Source of the DNA: Eubacterium sp.
GTDB taxonomy: Bacteria > Bacillota > Clostridia > Oscillospirales > Acutalibacteraceae
DNA length: 64,000 bases
NCBI GenBank assembly: GCA_022511205.1
Contig: JAFLRY010000006.1
Location: forward strand, 1 to 64,000
Reading direction: 5' to 3'
A model generated the notes under the pieces. That model did not search any database, was not told where the DNA came from, and was given only the letters and a program-made list of their open reading frames with translations. Below, one piece after another: positions 28,248 through 37,189 of the stretch. Both the position numbers and the translations under genes were made by a program. The first letter of the stretch is position 1. Every line of letters begins with the position of its first letter.

Positions 28248-29138
28248 TCATTGCTTATTCATCAGTTTTTCAGCGATTTTTTTCATGGATTCGCGGCATT
28301 CATCACTGATTGGAAGAAACGGTCTTCTGCATTCGCCCATATCAATTCCCATTTCCGTAAGGATCGCCTTTTCAGATTGGAATACGCCGTACTTTATCAT
28401 TTCGCTGATGATCTCGTCAGCCTCGTTTTGACCTTTGATCGCTTTATCAATATTGCCTGCTTTGAAATCACGCATGATCTGCTTGAACTTTTTGCCCATA
28501 AAATTATAGGTGCTTCCGATCGCGCCGTCCGCGCCCATGGCAAGGCCCGAAAGCAGAGTTTCATCAAAGCCGTTGTAAACGACTATTTCCCGATCAAGCT
28601 GTTTGAACTGCTGAAGCGCGAACATATCGTTTGATGTATGTTTGATCCCGATAAACTTTTCGTTTTTGAAAAGCTCGTTGGCGATATCCTTAGTGAGGGA
28701 GAAACCGCCCGAATTTGGGAAATTGTAAATGATCATCGGAAGCGAAGTGCTGTTGGCGATATCCTGATAATATCCCGTAACGGCGGCAAGAGGGAAGCCG
28801 TAGTAATAGGGAGCAACTGCGGAGACCGCGTCATAGCCCAAGCTTTCGGCGCATTTTGCCATATCTATCGCCGCGTCCGTGTGGAGCGTGCCAACGTGGG
28901 CGATGAGGGTCGCTCTGCCGTTGGTTGCTTCGGCAACGCATTTGAAAACGGCTTTTCTTTCCTCGTTGGTGAGCAAAAGCCCCTCGCCTGTGCTTCCGCC
29001 AACGTAAAAGCCGTCTATCTCATTTTCAAGGTTGAATTCAACAAGCTTCTTTAATGCTTCAAAATTCACCGAATTATCTTTGTTGAAAGGCGTCAATAAT
29101 GCTGAAAACAGCCCCCTGAATTTATTTAAATCTCTCAT
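28248..29138 (-). CDS. nanA: N-acetylneuraminate lyase / DHDPS family aldolase
   Basis: GLFSALLTPFNKDNSVNF, YVGGSTGEG, IYNFPNSGG, FIGIKHTS; adjacent nanE. Confidence 0.9.
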   Translation of the reverse strand: MRDLNKFRGLFSALLTPFNKDNSVNFEALKKLVEFNLENEIDGFYVGGSTGEGLLLTNEERKAVFKCVAEATNGRATLIAHVGTLHTDAAIDMAKCAESLGYDAVSAVAPYYYGFPLAAVTGYYQDIANSTSLPMIIYNFPNSGGFSLTKDIANELFKNEKFIGIKHTSNDMFALQQFKQLDREIVVYNGFDETLLSGLAMGADGAIGSTYNFMGKKFKQIMRDFKAGNIDKAIKGQNEADEIISEMIKYGVFQSEKAILTEMGIDMGECRRPFLPISDECRESMKKIAEKLMNKQ

Positions 29139-29806
29139 TTTTCAAACTCCTTTGCGAATCTTTTCGTTATATCCATCGGGCGCGTTATAGCACTTCCGAT
29201 AACTACGGCGTAGGGATCGCATTCGAGCACCTTTTGAAGCTGGGAAACCTCCCAAATTCCGCCCTCAGCAATGATTTTTGCCTTCAGCTCTTTTCTCATT
29301 TTCGTAAGCAGATCGTAATCGGGGATCGCGATACCCTTTGTGTATTCCGTGTAGCCGCGCATGGTGCTTCCCACGTAGTCAAAGCCCATATCGTCCGCCG
29401 CTTTTGCCTCCTCAAAGGTGGAGCAGTCCGCCATAATTTCAACCTTCGGGGCGTTTTCGCGTATATACGCCACTAAATCCTCAAGCTTTTCGCCGTTTGG
29501 GCGGGGTCTTGCGGTGGCGTCAAGGGCAATCACCTCGCAACCCGTAGTGAGAAGCTCTTTAACTTCTTTAAGGGTGGGGGTGATATACACCTCACTGTCC
29601 TCATACACGGCCTTGATTATGCCGATTACGGGAACGGAGACCTCTTTTTTGATCGCGTTGATGTCTGAAACGTAGTTTGCCCTGATGCCCTTTGCGCCGC
29701 CCAGCACCGCCGCGCGCGCGAAATGATGCATCATATCAAGCCCGTAAAGAGGTTCGCCCTTTACTGCCTGGCAGGAAACGATAAGTCCTCTGTTTAAATT
29801 TGCCAT
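29135..29806 (-). CDS. nanE: N-acetylmannosamine-6-phosphate 2-epimerase
   Basis: GAKGIRANYVSDINAIKKEVSVPVIGIIK, VIALDATARPRPNG, overlaps nanA start. Confidence 0.92.
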   Translation of the reverse strand: MANLNRGLIVSCQAVKGEPLYGLDMMHHFARAAVLGGAKGIRANYVSDINAIKKEVSVPVIGIIKAVYEDSEVYITPTLKEVKELLTTGCEVIALDATARPRPNGEKLEDLVAYIRENAPKVEIMADCSTFEEAKAADDMGFDYVGSTMRGYTEYTKGIAIPDYDLLTKMRKELKAKIIAEGGIWEVSQLQKVLECDPYAVVIGSAITRPMDITKRFAKEFEK

Positions 29807-29869
29807 GATTTTTTCCTTTCGTTTTTATGCAATGCTATATTAGCACATATACTCCGTAATTACAAACAA

Positions 29870-29903
29870 AAAAGCCGATCGTTTTCAAATGATCGGCTTT
29901 TTT
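29870..29903. terminator. Hairpin terminator downstream of GH2 gene
   Basis: AAAAAGCCGATC-gttttcaaat-GATCGGCTTTTTT. Confidence 0.88.
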
Positions 29904-29906
29904 ATA

Positions 29907-32141
29907 TCAATTTTTACTGATTTCATTAAGCTGCTGATTTACCCACACCTTGACTTTTGCGGGAACGCGGCTTCCTGCCATATCGAAAACCTTTTCAACG
30001 GTGAAGCCCTTAGCCATATTCATCATACCCTTGCTGACGTTCATATTCATTTCAGTTGAAATCTTTTCAACCATTCCGTTGATAAAATCAGCGCCGGCAG
30101 GGGTTTTCATGATTTCGCCGATCTTGTCCTTGATCGAGAAATATCCCTCGGGGAAGAGAAGCTCGTCACCCTCTGCCTCAACGGTTTCAAACCAGTTTGA
30201 GCCGCTGTTTCCCGATTCGCTTTGCTTAAGAACGTAGCTTTCGTCGGGTTCTGCCACTCTGTTGAGGATCATTTCATCGGAAAGCTTGCCGGAAACTGCC
30301 TTTATAACGTTTTCTCCTTCATTGAGAGGAACGCCGCTGAATACCGCGATTTTATCACATTCCAGAGTAGCGAATTCCTCGCCGTTGACGAAAAGCGTGA
30401 TCTCATCGCAGTTGGAATACACCTTGATATCGGTTTTATCAGTCGCTCTGTTTACGTATCTTCTGCCGCAGAGATGAACGAATTTCTCGTCACTCCAATA
30501 GGCTTTGTAAATAAAATAGGAATCCTTTTTGATCTTTCGGTCAAAGGTAACAAGCCCTTTGTTGTTCCTGCCCTTGACTCCGCCCTCGTCGCGCATATCG
30601 GAGGCGAAATCAAACATATTCCAAACGTGGGTAGACCATAAAAACGGTCTTTCCGCAAAGGTTTCAAGCATTTTTTCGTGGTAATACGCCTGATATTCCT
30701 CAGAATAATCCTGCATTTTTGGATCATCGTTGTGATACTTCAAAATGCCCTCACAGCCGTATTCGGAAATGCCGAGACAGATTTCGGGATTCAGCTTGTG
30801 GAATTCGTCTATCCACGGACCGTTGTCCTCAACGCTTCCCATATACCAGCCGAAATAGTGATTATAGGATAAGATATCGGTGATCTTATTCAGCTTGCTG
30901 TCCATCTCAACCATAGTGAGCTGAGCCATAGTAGTGGGGCGCGTTTTATCAAGGTTGTGGCAGAGATCGTTAAGAGCGTTGAGATTTTCAATAAGCTCGG
31001 GGTCTTCGCCGCCGATGGTGATCTCGTTGGCGATACCCCAGCAGATTATCGAGGGGTGATTGTAGTTTTGAACGACCAGCTCTTTCATCTGTGAAAGGGT
31101 ATTCTCCCGCGCCTCGGGATTCTTCATAAAGGCGGAGATAAAGGGGATTTCCGCCCAGACGATCATACCGTATTCATCGCAAAGCTCGTAGAAATACTGA
31201 TCGTGCTGATAGTGAGCAAGGCGGATCGTATTCGCGCCGATATCGGCGATCAGCTCCATATCCTCTTTATGCTCTTTTTCGGTGATCGCCCAGCCCATAT
31301 TCTCCCTGTCCTGATGGCGGGAAACGCCGTGGAGGGGATAGGACTCGCCGTTGAGGAAAAAGCCCTTTTCGGGATCGATAGAAAAGCTTCTGATACCGAA
31401 TTTAACGGAAACGTTATCAACGATCGTGTTGCCTGTTAAGAGATTTGCCTCGAGGGTATAGAGATATGGATCTTTTCTTCCGTTCCAGAGGTGTGGCTTA
31501 TCAATATGGATAACGGCGTTTTTGCCTGCGGCGGTCAGCTCTCCGATTTTATATTCAACGGCGCAATTGCCTTCGTTGGTGATGAAAGATTCAATATGAA
31601 TATCCGCGCTTCCGTCATCGTTTATTTTAGGAGTGACCGCAACGCCGCAGCCGCCCGCAAAATCAAGATCGAAATGTGAACGGCTGACTGTAATCAAATT
31701 AACGCCCCTGTAAAGCCCGCCGAAAAAGGTGAAATCGGCAGTCTGGGGATAAACGTCGGTCGCTTCACTGTTATCAACGCAAATCGCCAGCTTCGCCTTG
31801 CCGTGCTTTACATAAGGGGTTAAGTCAACGCGGAAGGTTGAAAAGCCGCCCTTGTGGGTGCAGGCAAGCCTGCCGTTTACGTAGACCTCGGCCTTGAGGG
31901 ACGCGGCGGGTATTTCAAGATAAGTGCTCATCCCTTTTACGGAAGCGATCTCCAACTCCTTGAAATACCAGCAGGGTGAGCGGAAATAATCAAAGCCGCC
32001 GTCCTGCCCGTCCTCGGCATTCCATGTGTGGGGAAGCTCAATATATTCCCACTTTTTGCCGGGCTTTTTAGGTACTCTGTGCCTTTTTGTATCTCCCTTT
32101 AAGAAATACCAACCGGAATTGATCCTTTGAATTTTGCGCAT
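29907..32141 (-). CDS. Glycoside hydrolase family 2 (beta-galactosidase/beta-glucuronidase-like)
   Basis: GVSRHQDRENMGWAITEKEHKEDMELIADIGANTIRLAHYQHD, WGIANEI, GISEYGCEG. Confidence 0.92.
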   Translation of the reverse strand: MRKIQRINSGWYFLKGDTKRHRVPKKPGKKWEYIELPHTWNAEDGQDGGFDYFRSPCWYFKELEIASVKGMSTYLEIPAASLKAEVYVNGRLACTHKGGFSTFRVDLTPYVKHGKAKLAICVDNSEATDVYPQTADFTFFGGLYRGVNLITVSRSHFDLDFAGGCGVAVTPKINDDGSADIHIESFITNEGNCAVEYKIGELTAAGKNAVIHIDKPHLWNGRKDPYLYTLEANLLTGNTIVDNVSVKFGIRSFSIDPEKGFFLNGESYPLHGVSRHQDRENMGWAITEKEHKEDMELIADIGANTIRLAHYQHDQYFYELCDEYGMIVWAEIPFISAFMKNPEARENTLSQMKELVVQNYNHPSIICWGIANEITIGGEDPELIENLNALNDLCHNLDKTRPTTMAQLTMVEMDSKLNKITDILSYNHYFGWYMGSVEDNGPWIDEFHKLNPEICLGISEYGCEGILKYHNDDPKMQDYSEEYQAYYHEKMLETFAERPFLWSTHVWNMFDFASDMRDEGGVKGRNNKGLVTFDRKIKKDSYFIYKAYWSDEKFVHLCGRRYVNRATDKTDIKVYSNCDEITLFVNGEEFATLECDKIAVFSGVPLNEGENVIKAVSGKLSDEMILNRVAEPDESYVLKQSESGNSGSNWFETVEAEGDELLFPEGYFSIKDKIGEIMKTPAGADFINGMVEKISTEMNMNVSKGMMNMAKGFTVEKVFDMAGSRVPAKVKVWVNQQLNEISKN

Positions 32142-32157
32142 TTACGATTCCCTCTCG

Positions 32158-32526
32158 TTAAAGAATATTTGAAAGGTTGATTTTCGAGCTTTCATAGATG
32201 TGTTCAAGCTCGCTTTTCGTTTCTATAAGGATATCGTCAAGCCCGTCTCGGTCGCTTTTCGCGAGCGCTTTCAGAGAAGCGATTGAAATATCGGCATCCT
32301 CTAAAATCGAGTGATCCGTTATCAAGGAGATTTTTTTATAGTAAAACTCCCATTTTTCCGCTATCTCACGGCAGTATTCAACCTTTTCATCGGCGCTTTC
32401 TGTTTCAGTAGCTATATCTATCACGGAAACGATATCTTCATATGCAGATTTTACCACATATTGCTCGTAAGCACAAGTCAAAACGCATACGGCTATAAAA
32501 ACAGCGGCAAACCAAAGCCTTTTCAT
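32158..32526 (-). CDS. DUF4363 family protein
   Basis: N-terminal TM and position overlapping DUF421 gene; MKRLWFAAVFIAVCVLTCAYEQYVVKSAYEDI. Confidence 0.75.
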   Translation of the reverse strand: MKRLWFAAVFIAVCVLTCAYEQYVVKSAYEDIVSVIDIATETESADEKVEYCREIAEKWEFYYKKISLITDHSILEDADISIASLKALAKSDRDGLDDILIETKSELEHIYESSKINLSNIL

Positions 32527-33203
32527 TTTTTCTCACTCCTTTTGGGAATTACAAAGGTGTTTCCCTTATCGTCAACAGTTAAGAGCATAATATCCTGAAT
32601 GTCTTTCCCCGTGCTTTTGACCACAAGCTCTATTCTGTGGGTATCTATTTTTTCCTCTCCGAAGTATTCTGTTACGGGCTTGCCGTCTATAACGATCGTT
32701 ACGGGAAGGCTTTCTTCTTTAACAGACAGCTTCATCTGCTTTGGCGTAACGGGCGCTTCCTCTGCCTTTTGCAAAACGGAGATACTTCCGTTGGTTTCCA
32801 CCACGGCGTCCTGAACCGTGGAGATATCAAAGATATCCTTTTGGCGAACGGCGTCTATAAGATCGTCCATAGTAAGGCGCATACGCTTTAGCTGCTTTTC
32901 ATCAAGCTTTCCCTTTCTTATAACAAAAATGGGCTTGCCCTGAAGGATGTTTCTGAAGGAAAGGCTCTTCATTGATATCGCCGAAACGATGATTTCAAAT
33001 GAGACGAACAGCATTATGGGCACCAGCATATTTGCAAGGGGCATATTGTTGTCTTCAAGGGGCATACTTGCCGTTTCCGATACGAGGATCGTTATTACAA
33101 GCTCGTGGGGTTTAAGCTCGCCGATCTGCCGTTTTCCCATTATCCGCACCGCAAGTATGGCAACTATATAGACTATAAACGTTCTTATAAAAATAATGCT
33201 CAT
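32523..33203 (-). CDS. DUF421 (YetF-like) membrane protein
   Basis: TFIVYIVAILAVRIMGKRQIGELKPHELVITILVSETASMPLEDNNMPL motif. Confidence 0.9.
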   Translation of the reverse strand: MSIIFIRTFIVYIVAILAVRIMGKRQIGELKPHELVITILVSETASMPLEDNNMPLANMLVPIMLFVSFEIIVSAISMKSLSFRNILQGKPIFVIRKGKLDEKQLKRMRLTMDDLIDAVRQKDIFDISTVQDAVVETNGSISVLQKAEEAPVTPKQMKLSVKEESLPVTIVIDGKPVTEYFGEEKIDTHRIELVVKSTGKDIQDIMLLTVDDKGNTFVIPKRSEKK

Positions 33204-33313
33204 TATTATGCTTCAACCTTTCGATAAATTTGCTTTGCCTCAGTATTCTTTGCATAAAATTTGGAATTATTGAGAAAATATAAAATAGCGAAATTTTGGA
33301 AAACGGTGGAATT

Positions 33314-34771
33314 ATGAGCAATATTTATTCATCGATAATTGATAATAAAAACAAATTGGAAACGGATTTTCAGGACTGCTCCGATTTCTTACTTAGAGAA
33401 TGCCTTGTTAACAAAACGGAGTGCGTTGTCTGCGTGCTTGACGGAATGGTCGATTCCCTCCAGCTTTCCCATATGATAATGGAACCTCTGTTAAGCTTTA
33501 AGGGCAGTTATAAAACAAGCGCGGAGCTTTTCGAAACGCTGAAAACCTGTGTTGTAAATTCTCTGGAACTCAACGATGTCAATACATTTGAAGACGCGTA
33601 TTTTTATCTTGCTTCGGGCTTTGCCGTTGTGTTTATAGACGGCGTTTCAAAATGCCTTGCTATGGGAATACAGGGCTTTTCCAAAAGAAATACGGACGAG
33701 CCCCCGATAGAATCCGACATTAAGGGCGCAAAGGAATGCCTTGTTGAAACGCTTAACGACAACAAGGCGATATTAAGGCGGAGACTGAAAACGCCCGATC
33801 TCAAGCTGAAGCAGCTGCTGATTGGGAATTCCATTAAAAAATCCGTAGTTATAGCGTATCTCAAGAGCGCGGCGGATGAGGAACTCGTCAGCGAGGTTGA
33901 GAATAAAATCAACTCAGCGCCGATTGAAACGCTTCAGGATTTCGGTGAGATTTCGGCTTTCCTTGATTCAGACATCAGCTCGTTTTTCTCCGCCGTGGGA
34001 AACACCGAAAGACCCGATACCCTCTGCTCAAAGCTATTGGAGGGCAGGGTGGCGGTGCTGGTGGACGGTTCGCCCTTTGCCGTTTACGTTCCGCATCTTT
34101 TCTCCGATTCCTTCAATACGGTGGACGATTACGATGATCTGCCCTTTTACGCAACCTTCAACAGGCTTTTGAAATACTTTGCGTTCTTTATTTCAATAGT
34201 GCTTCCGGGCTTTTACGTTGCAACCGGAACCTTTCATCAGGAGCTTATACCGACCTCCCTGCTTTACACGATAGCAATGGCTGAAGCAACAACGCCCTTT
34301 TCGCTTATGCAGGAGGCGATAATGGAGTTCGTCCTCTATGAAATTATGAGAGAAGCGGGTATAAGACTGCCTAAAATGATAGGTCACGCGGTGGCGATCA
34401 TTGGCGCTCTCGTTATAGGCGATGCGGTCGTTAACGCGGGACTTGTCGGCTCGCCGATGCTGGTAATAGTAGCGATAACGGCAATAGCCTCCTACGTGAT
34501 TTATCCGCTTTATGAAAGCGTTTCGGTGCTGAGACTGATATTTATTATCGTCGGCGGTCTGACCGGTATTTACGGAATAGTTCTCGGCATATCGGTTATA
34601 TGCGTTAATATCGCGGCGCTCAATCCCTACGGTGTGCCCTATTCCGCTCCGATCTCTCCGCTGAACGTTAAGAGCCTCGGAGATCTTTTCTACCGGGACA
34701 GTTGGAAAAAGCTTGCAAGGCGCAAGGTGAGAATTCAGAATTTAAGAGGTGTCAATATAGATGAAGTATAA
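33314..34771 (+). CDS. Spore germination protein, GerA family A subunit
   Basis: ECVVCVLDGMVD, VAVLVDGSPFAVYVPHLFSD, LPGFYVATGTFHQELIPTSLL. Confidence 0.93.
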   Translation: MSNIYSSIIDNKNKLETDFQDCSDFLLRECLVNKTECVVCVLDGMVDSLQLSHMIMEPLLSFKGSYKTSAELFETLKTCVVNSLELNDVNTFEDAYFYLASGFAVVFIDGVSKCLAMGIQGFSKRNTDEPPIESDIKGAKECLVETLNDNKAILRRRLKTPDLKLKQLLIGNSIKKSVVIAYLKSAADEELVSEVENKINSAPIETLQDFGEISAFLDSDISSFFSAVGNTERPDTLCSKLLEGRVAVLVDGSPFAVYVPHLFSDSFNTVDDYDDLPFYATFNRLLKYFAFFISIVLPGFYVATGTFHQELIPTSLLYTIAMAEATTPFSLMQEAIMEFVLYEIMREAGIRLPKMIGHAVAIIGALVIGDAVVNAGLVGSPMLVIVAITAIASYVIYPLYESVSVLRLIFIIVGGLTGIYGIVLGISVICVNIAALNPYGVPYSAPISPLNVKSLGDLFYRDSWKKLARRKVRIQNLRGVNIDEV

Positions 34772-35801
34772 GCGCGGAATGATATCGCCCTTCACGCTTT
34801 TCGCAATGCTTTTCGTAAGCCGTGTGCTGGTGATTTTCGGCGTTTGCAGCACGAATTTTGCGGGGGTTTATGCCCCGGATATGCTGATAAGCCTTGGGAT
34901 AGGCCTGGCGATCGCTCTTGCATTGTGCGTTCCCATAGTCTTTGCGGCAAACAAGAAAAAAGAACTGATTAAGCCCAAATGGCTTTCCGTTATTTACGGA
35001 GTATATTTTCTATATCTCGGGGCGATAACAGTCGGCAGATTTTCTTTTTTCGCCTCAATGGAAATGAACGTAAAATCTCAGGCGCTCTTTCACGCTCTGT
35101 TGATAATTCTTGCGGGAGCATATGCCGCGTGGCTCGGAATAGAGCCTATCTCGCGCTTCGGATCATTTATTTTTGCCGTTACGATTATCGGAATAGTCTG
35201 CATAGTGGCGTTTGGTATTAAGGATTTTTCCATACTGAATCTCTTTCCGTTTTCGAAAAACAACACGGTCGAAATAATGGAAAACGCCCTTGATTTTGCC
35301 GGTGAAACAGGGGAGATCATTCTCCTTGCCGTGCTTGCGCCAAAGGTCAACGGTAAGATCAATAAGGCGTTTTTCTCTGCAATAATTCTATCCTTCGCCG
35401 TATGCGGAATACTGTTTATCTATTCCTCGGGTGTGCTTGGAGACGTAGCGGACATAGCGGCGTTTCCGTTTTACGATCTTTCTCAGCTGTCAAGACTTGG
35501 CAACGCCAGGCTTGATTCTGTTTATACCGCCTTTTGGATTTTCGCCGTCTTTCTTAAATGTGCGCTGTTCCTTTACTGCGCCTCGGAATGCTTCGGCTTC
35601 AAAAAGAAAGGCACCTCCTGCGCAGTTTCCGCAATAGGGCTGTTCACAATAGTATTTGTGCTTTCGAAGCTGGAATTCTATCTGCATAGTCAGATACTCG
35701 CGATAGTGATCCCGTTTATAGTTTTCGGCTTTATTATTCCAAGCATAAGCCTTTTATTCACTAAGAAAAGCAAGGGGGAAATACTGATTGAAAAGCTTTA
35801 A
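34761..35801 (+). CDS. Spore germination permease, GerB type
   Basis: 10-TM permease overlapping gerA-type gene; APC-like GerB pattern. Confidence 0.88.
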   Translation: MKYKRGMISPFTLFAMLFVSRVLVIFGVCSTNFAGVYAPDMLISLGIGLAIALALCVPIVFAANKKKELIKPKWLSVIYGVYFLYLGAITVGRFSFFASMEMNVKSQALFHALLIILAGAYAAWLGIEPISRFGSFIFAVTIIGIVCIVAFGIKDFSILNLFPFSKNNTVEIMENALDFAGETGEIILLAVLAPKVNGKINKAFFSAIILSFAVCGILFIYSSGVLGDVADIAAFPFYDLSQLSRLGNARLDSVYTAFWIFAVFLKCALFLYCASECFGFKKKGTSCAVSAIGLFTIVFVLSKLEFYLHSQILAIVIPFIVFGFIIPSISLLFTKKSKGEILIEKL

Positions 35802-36912
35802 AATAATCATATCTGTACTGCTCATTCTTCTGCTTTTTTCAGGCTGCAGCGACGCGAGCAACAACCTAAAAGACCTCAGCATCGTTGAGGGAATGGGTAT
35901 TGATCTCAGAGACGACGAGATCGTTATAACGGTGCAATCTCTCAATCTCTCTAAAGAGGGCTTCGGTGCGGAGGCGCTCTCGGGGAATATCACGATGAAC
36001 TCCGAGGGCAACGGCAGGAATATTTCCGAAGCCATAGCAAACGCTAAGGAGAGCCTTTCAAAGGAGCTCTTTTTCGGGCAAAACCAGCTTATCGTTTTCG
36101 GAATGGAGCTGGCGAAAAGCTATATCAATGAAAATCTTGATTATCTTTTAAGAAGCGCAGATTCAAGAATGGACGTTTCGGTTTGCGTTGCCGAAAATGA
36201 AGCCGCCGAAATAATGGAGAGCAAGGAGAACGACGCGCTCGTTCCTTCGGAATCCATAATCTCTCTGCTTGAATTGGGGGAGAAAAGCGGCTTCGCCGTG
36301 GACGTTACCACCAACGAGCTTTTAAACGTCTATCTTGATAAAACTTCGGATATGTATCTTCCCGTTATCACCGCCGGAGAAAAAAGCGCATCGGTCGCGG
36401 GCGTTGCGATATATAACGATAACGAGCTTGCCAAGGTGCTGGATAAAAACTCCACCTACGGCTTCCTGTTTCTGAGCAATAAGATATCCTACGGCGTTCT
36501 CAACGTTGAAAATGAGGAATTTGGAAAAATCGGTCTCAATATAATATCGTCACTGACAAAAACACGGGCAAGCGTTGAGGACGGCAGGGTTGTCCTGCAC
36601 GCGGATATTAAAACGCAGCTGATGATAGACGCGATGGAAAGGGGACTGATTAATGCTATAACCAGAGATAATTTATACGAGATAAAAGAACTTGCGCAGG
36701 AACTGATATGGTCATACTGCCAAAGCGCGTTTCTTGACTGCACGCAGAATAAAAGCGATTGCCTGAGGATCGGCGAAAGCCTTGCAATGTTCAGCCCCAA
36801 CGATTACGCAAAGCTCAGCGACGATTGGGAAAATGTGCTTCCCTCAGCGGTGCTTGATCTCAAAGTAAATTGTGAATTCAAAAAAATCAATGAAAATTCA
36901 AAGGGAAATTAA
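35788..36912 (+). CDS. Spore germination lipoprotein, Ger(x)C family
   Basis: Lipobox LLFSGC; LSIVEGMGIDL; overlaps gerB-type gene; TTG start. Confidence 0.9.
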   Translation: MKSFKIIISVLLILLLFSGCSDASNNLKDLSIVEGMGIDLRDDEIVITVQSLNLSKEGFGAEALSGNITMNSEGNGRNISEAIANAKESLSKELFFGQNQLIVFGMELAKSYINENLDYLLRSADSRMDVSVCVAENEAAEIMESKENDALVPSESIISLLELGEKSGFAVDVTTNELLNVYLDKTSDMYLPVITAGEKSASVAGVAIYNDNELAKVLDKNSTYGFLFLSNKISYGVLNVENEEFGKIGLNIISSLTKTRASVEDGRVVLHADIKTQLMIDAMERGLINAITRDNLYEIKELAQELIWSYCQSAFLDCTQNKSDCLRIGESLAMFSPNDYAKLSDDWENVLPSAVLDLKVNCEFKKINENSKGN

Positions 36913-36929
36913 GGCTCGATTTTTCGCCG

Positions 36930-37082
36930 TCAGGCGTTTTCGTCAGCGTTAGTAGTGCCTTCGGCAAACAGCGTAACAAGCTCGCCGGTTTTCTCCGCCG
37001 GCGGGTTGACGAAAGCCGCTATCGCCGGAATAGCGAGGGTCAGCGCGAAGAGCACGGCAAATATGATAAGTGCCTTTTTCAA
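36930..37082 (-). CDS. Unlisted 50-aa secreted microprotein candidate
   Basis: TTG start preceded by AAGGAGGTGG; MKKALIIFAVLFALTLAIPAIAAFVNPPAEKTGELVTLFAEGTTNADENA* with signal-peptide-like N-terminus. Confidence 0.65.
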   Translation of the reverse strand: MKKALIIFAVLFALTLAIPAIAAFVNPPAEKTGELVTLFAEGTTNADENA

Positions 37083-37094
37083 TTCTCCACCTCC

Positions 37095-37156
37095 TTGACT
37101 TTAATGGCATATATATAGTATAATAATACCTTAACGGATTATCGATTTTAAGGTAT
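37095..37156 (+). promoter_or_regulatory. Promoter plus inverted repeat upstream of citrate synthase
   Basis: TTGACT-N18-TATAAT (37119..37124) and ATACCTTAA-N13-TTAAGGTAT (37126..37156). Confidence 0.7.
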
Positions 37157-37189
37157 ACGTTTAACAGACTGTTTTAAGGAGAGATTGCT

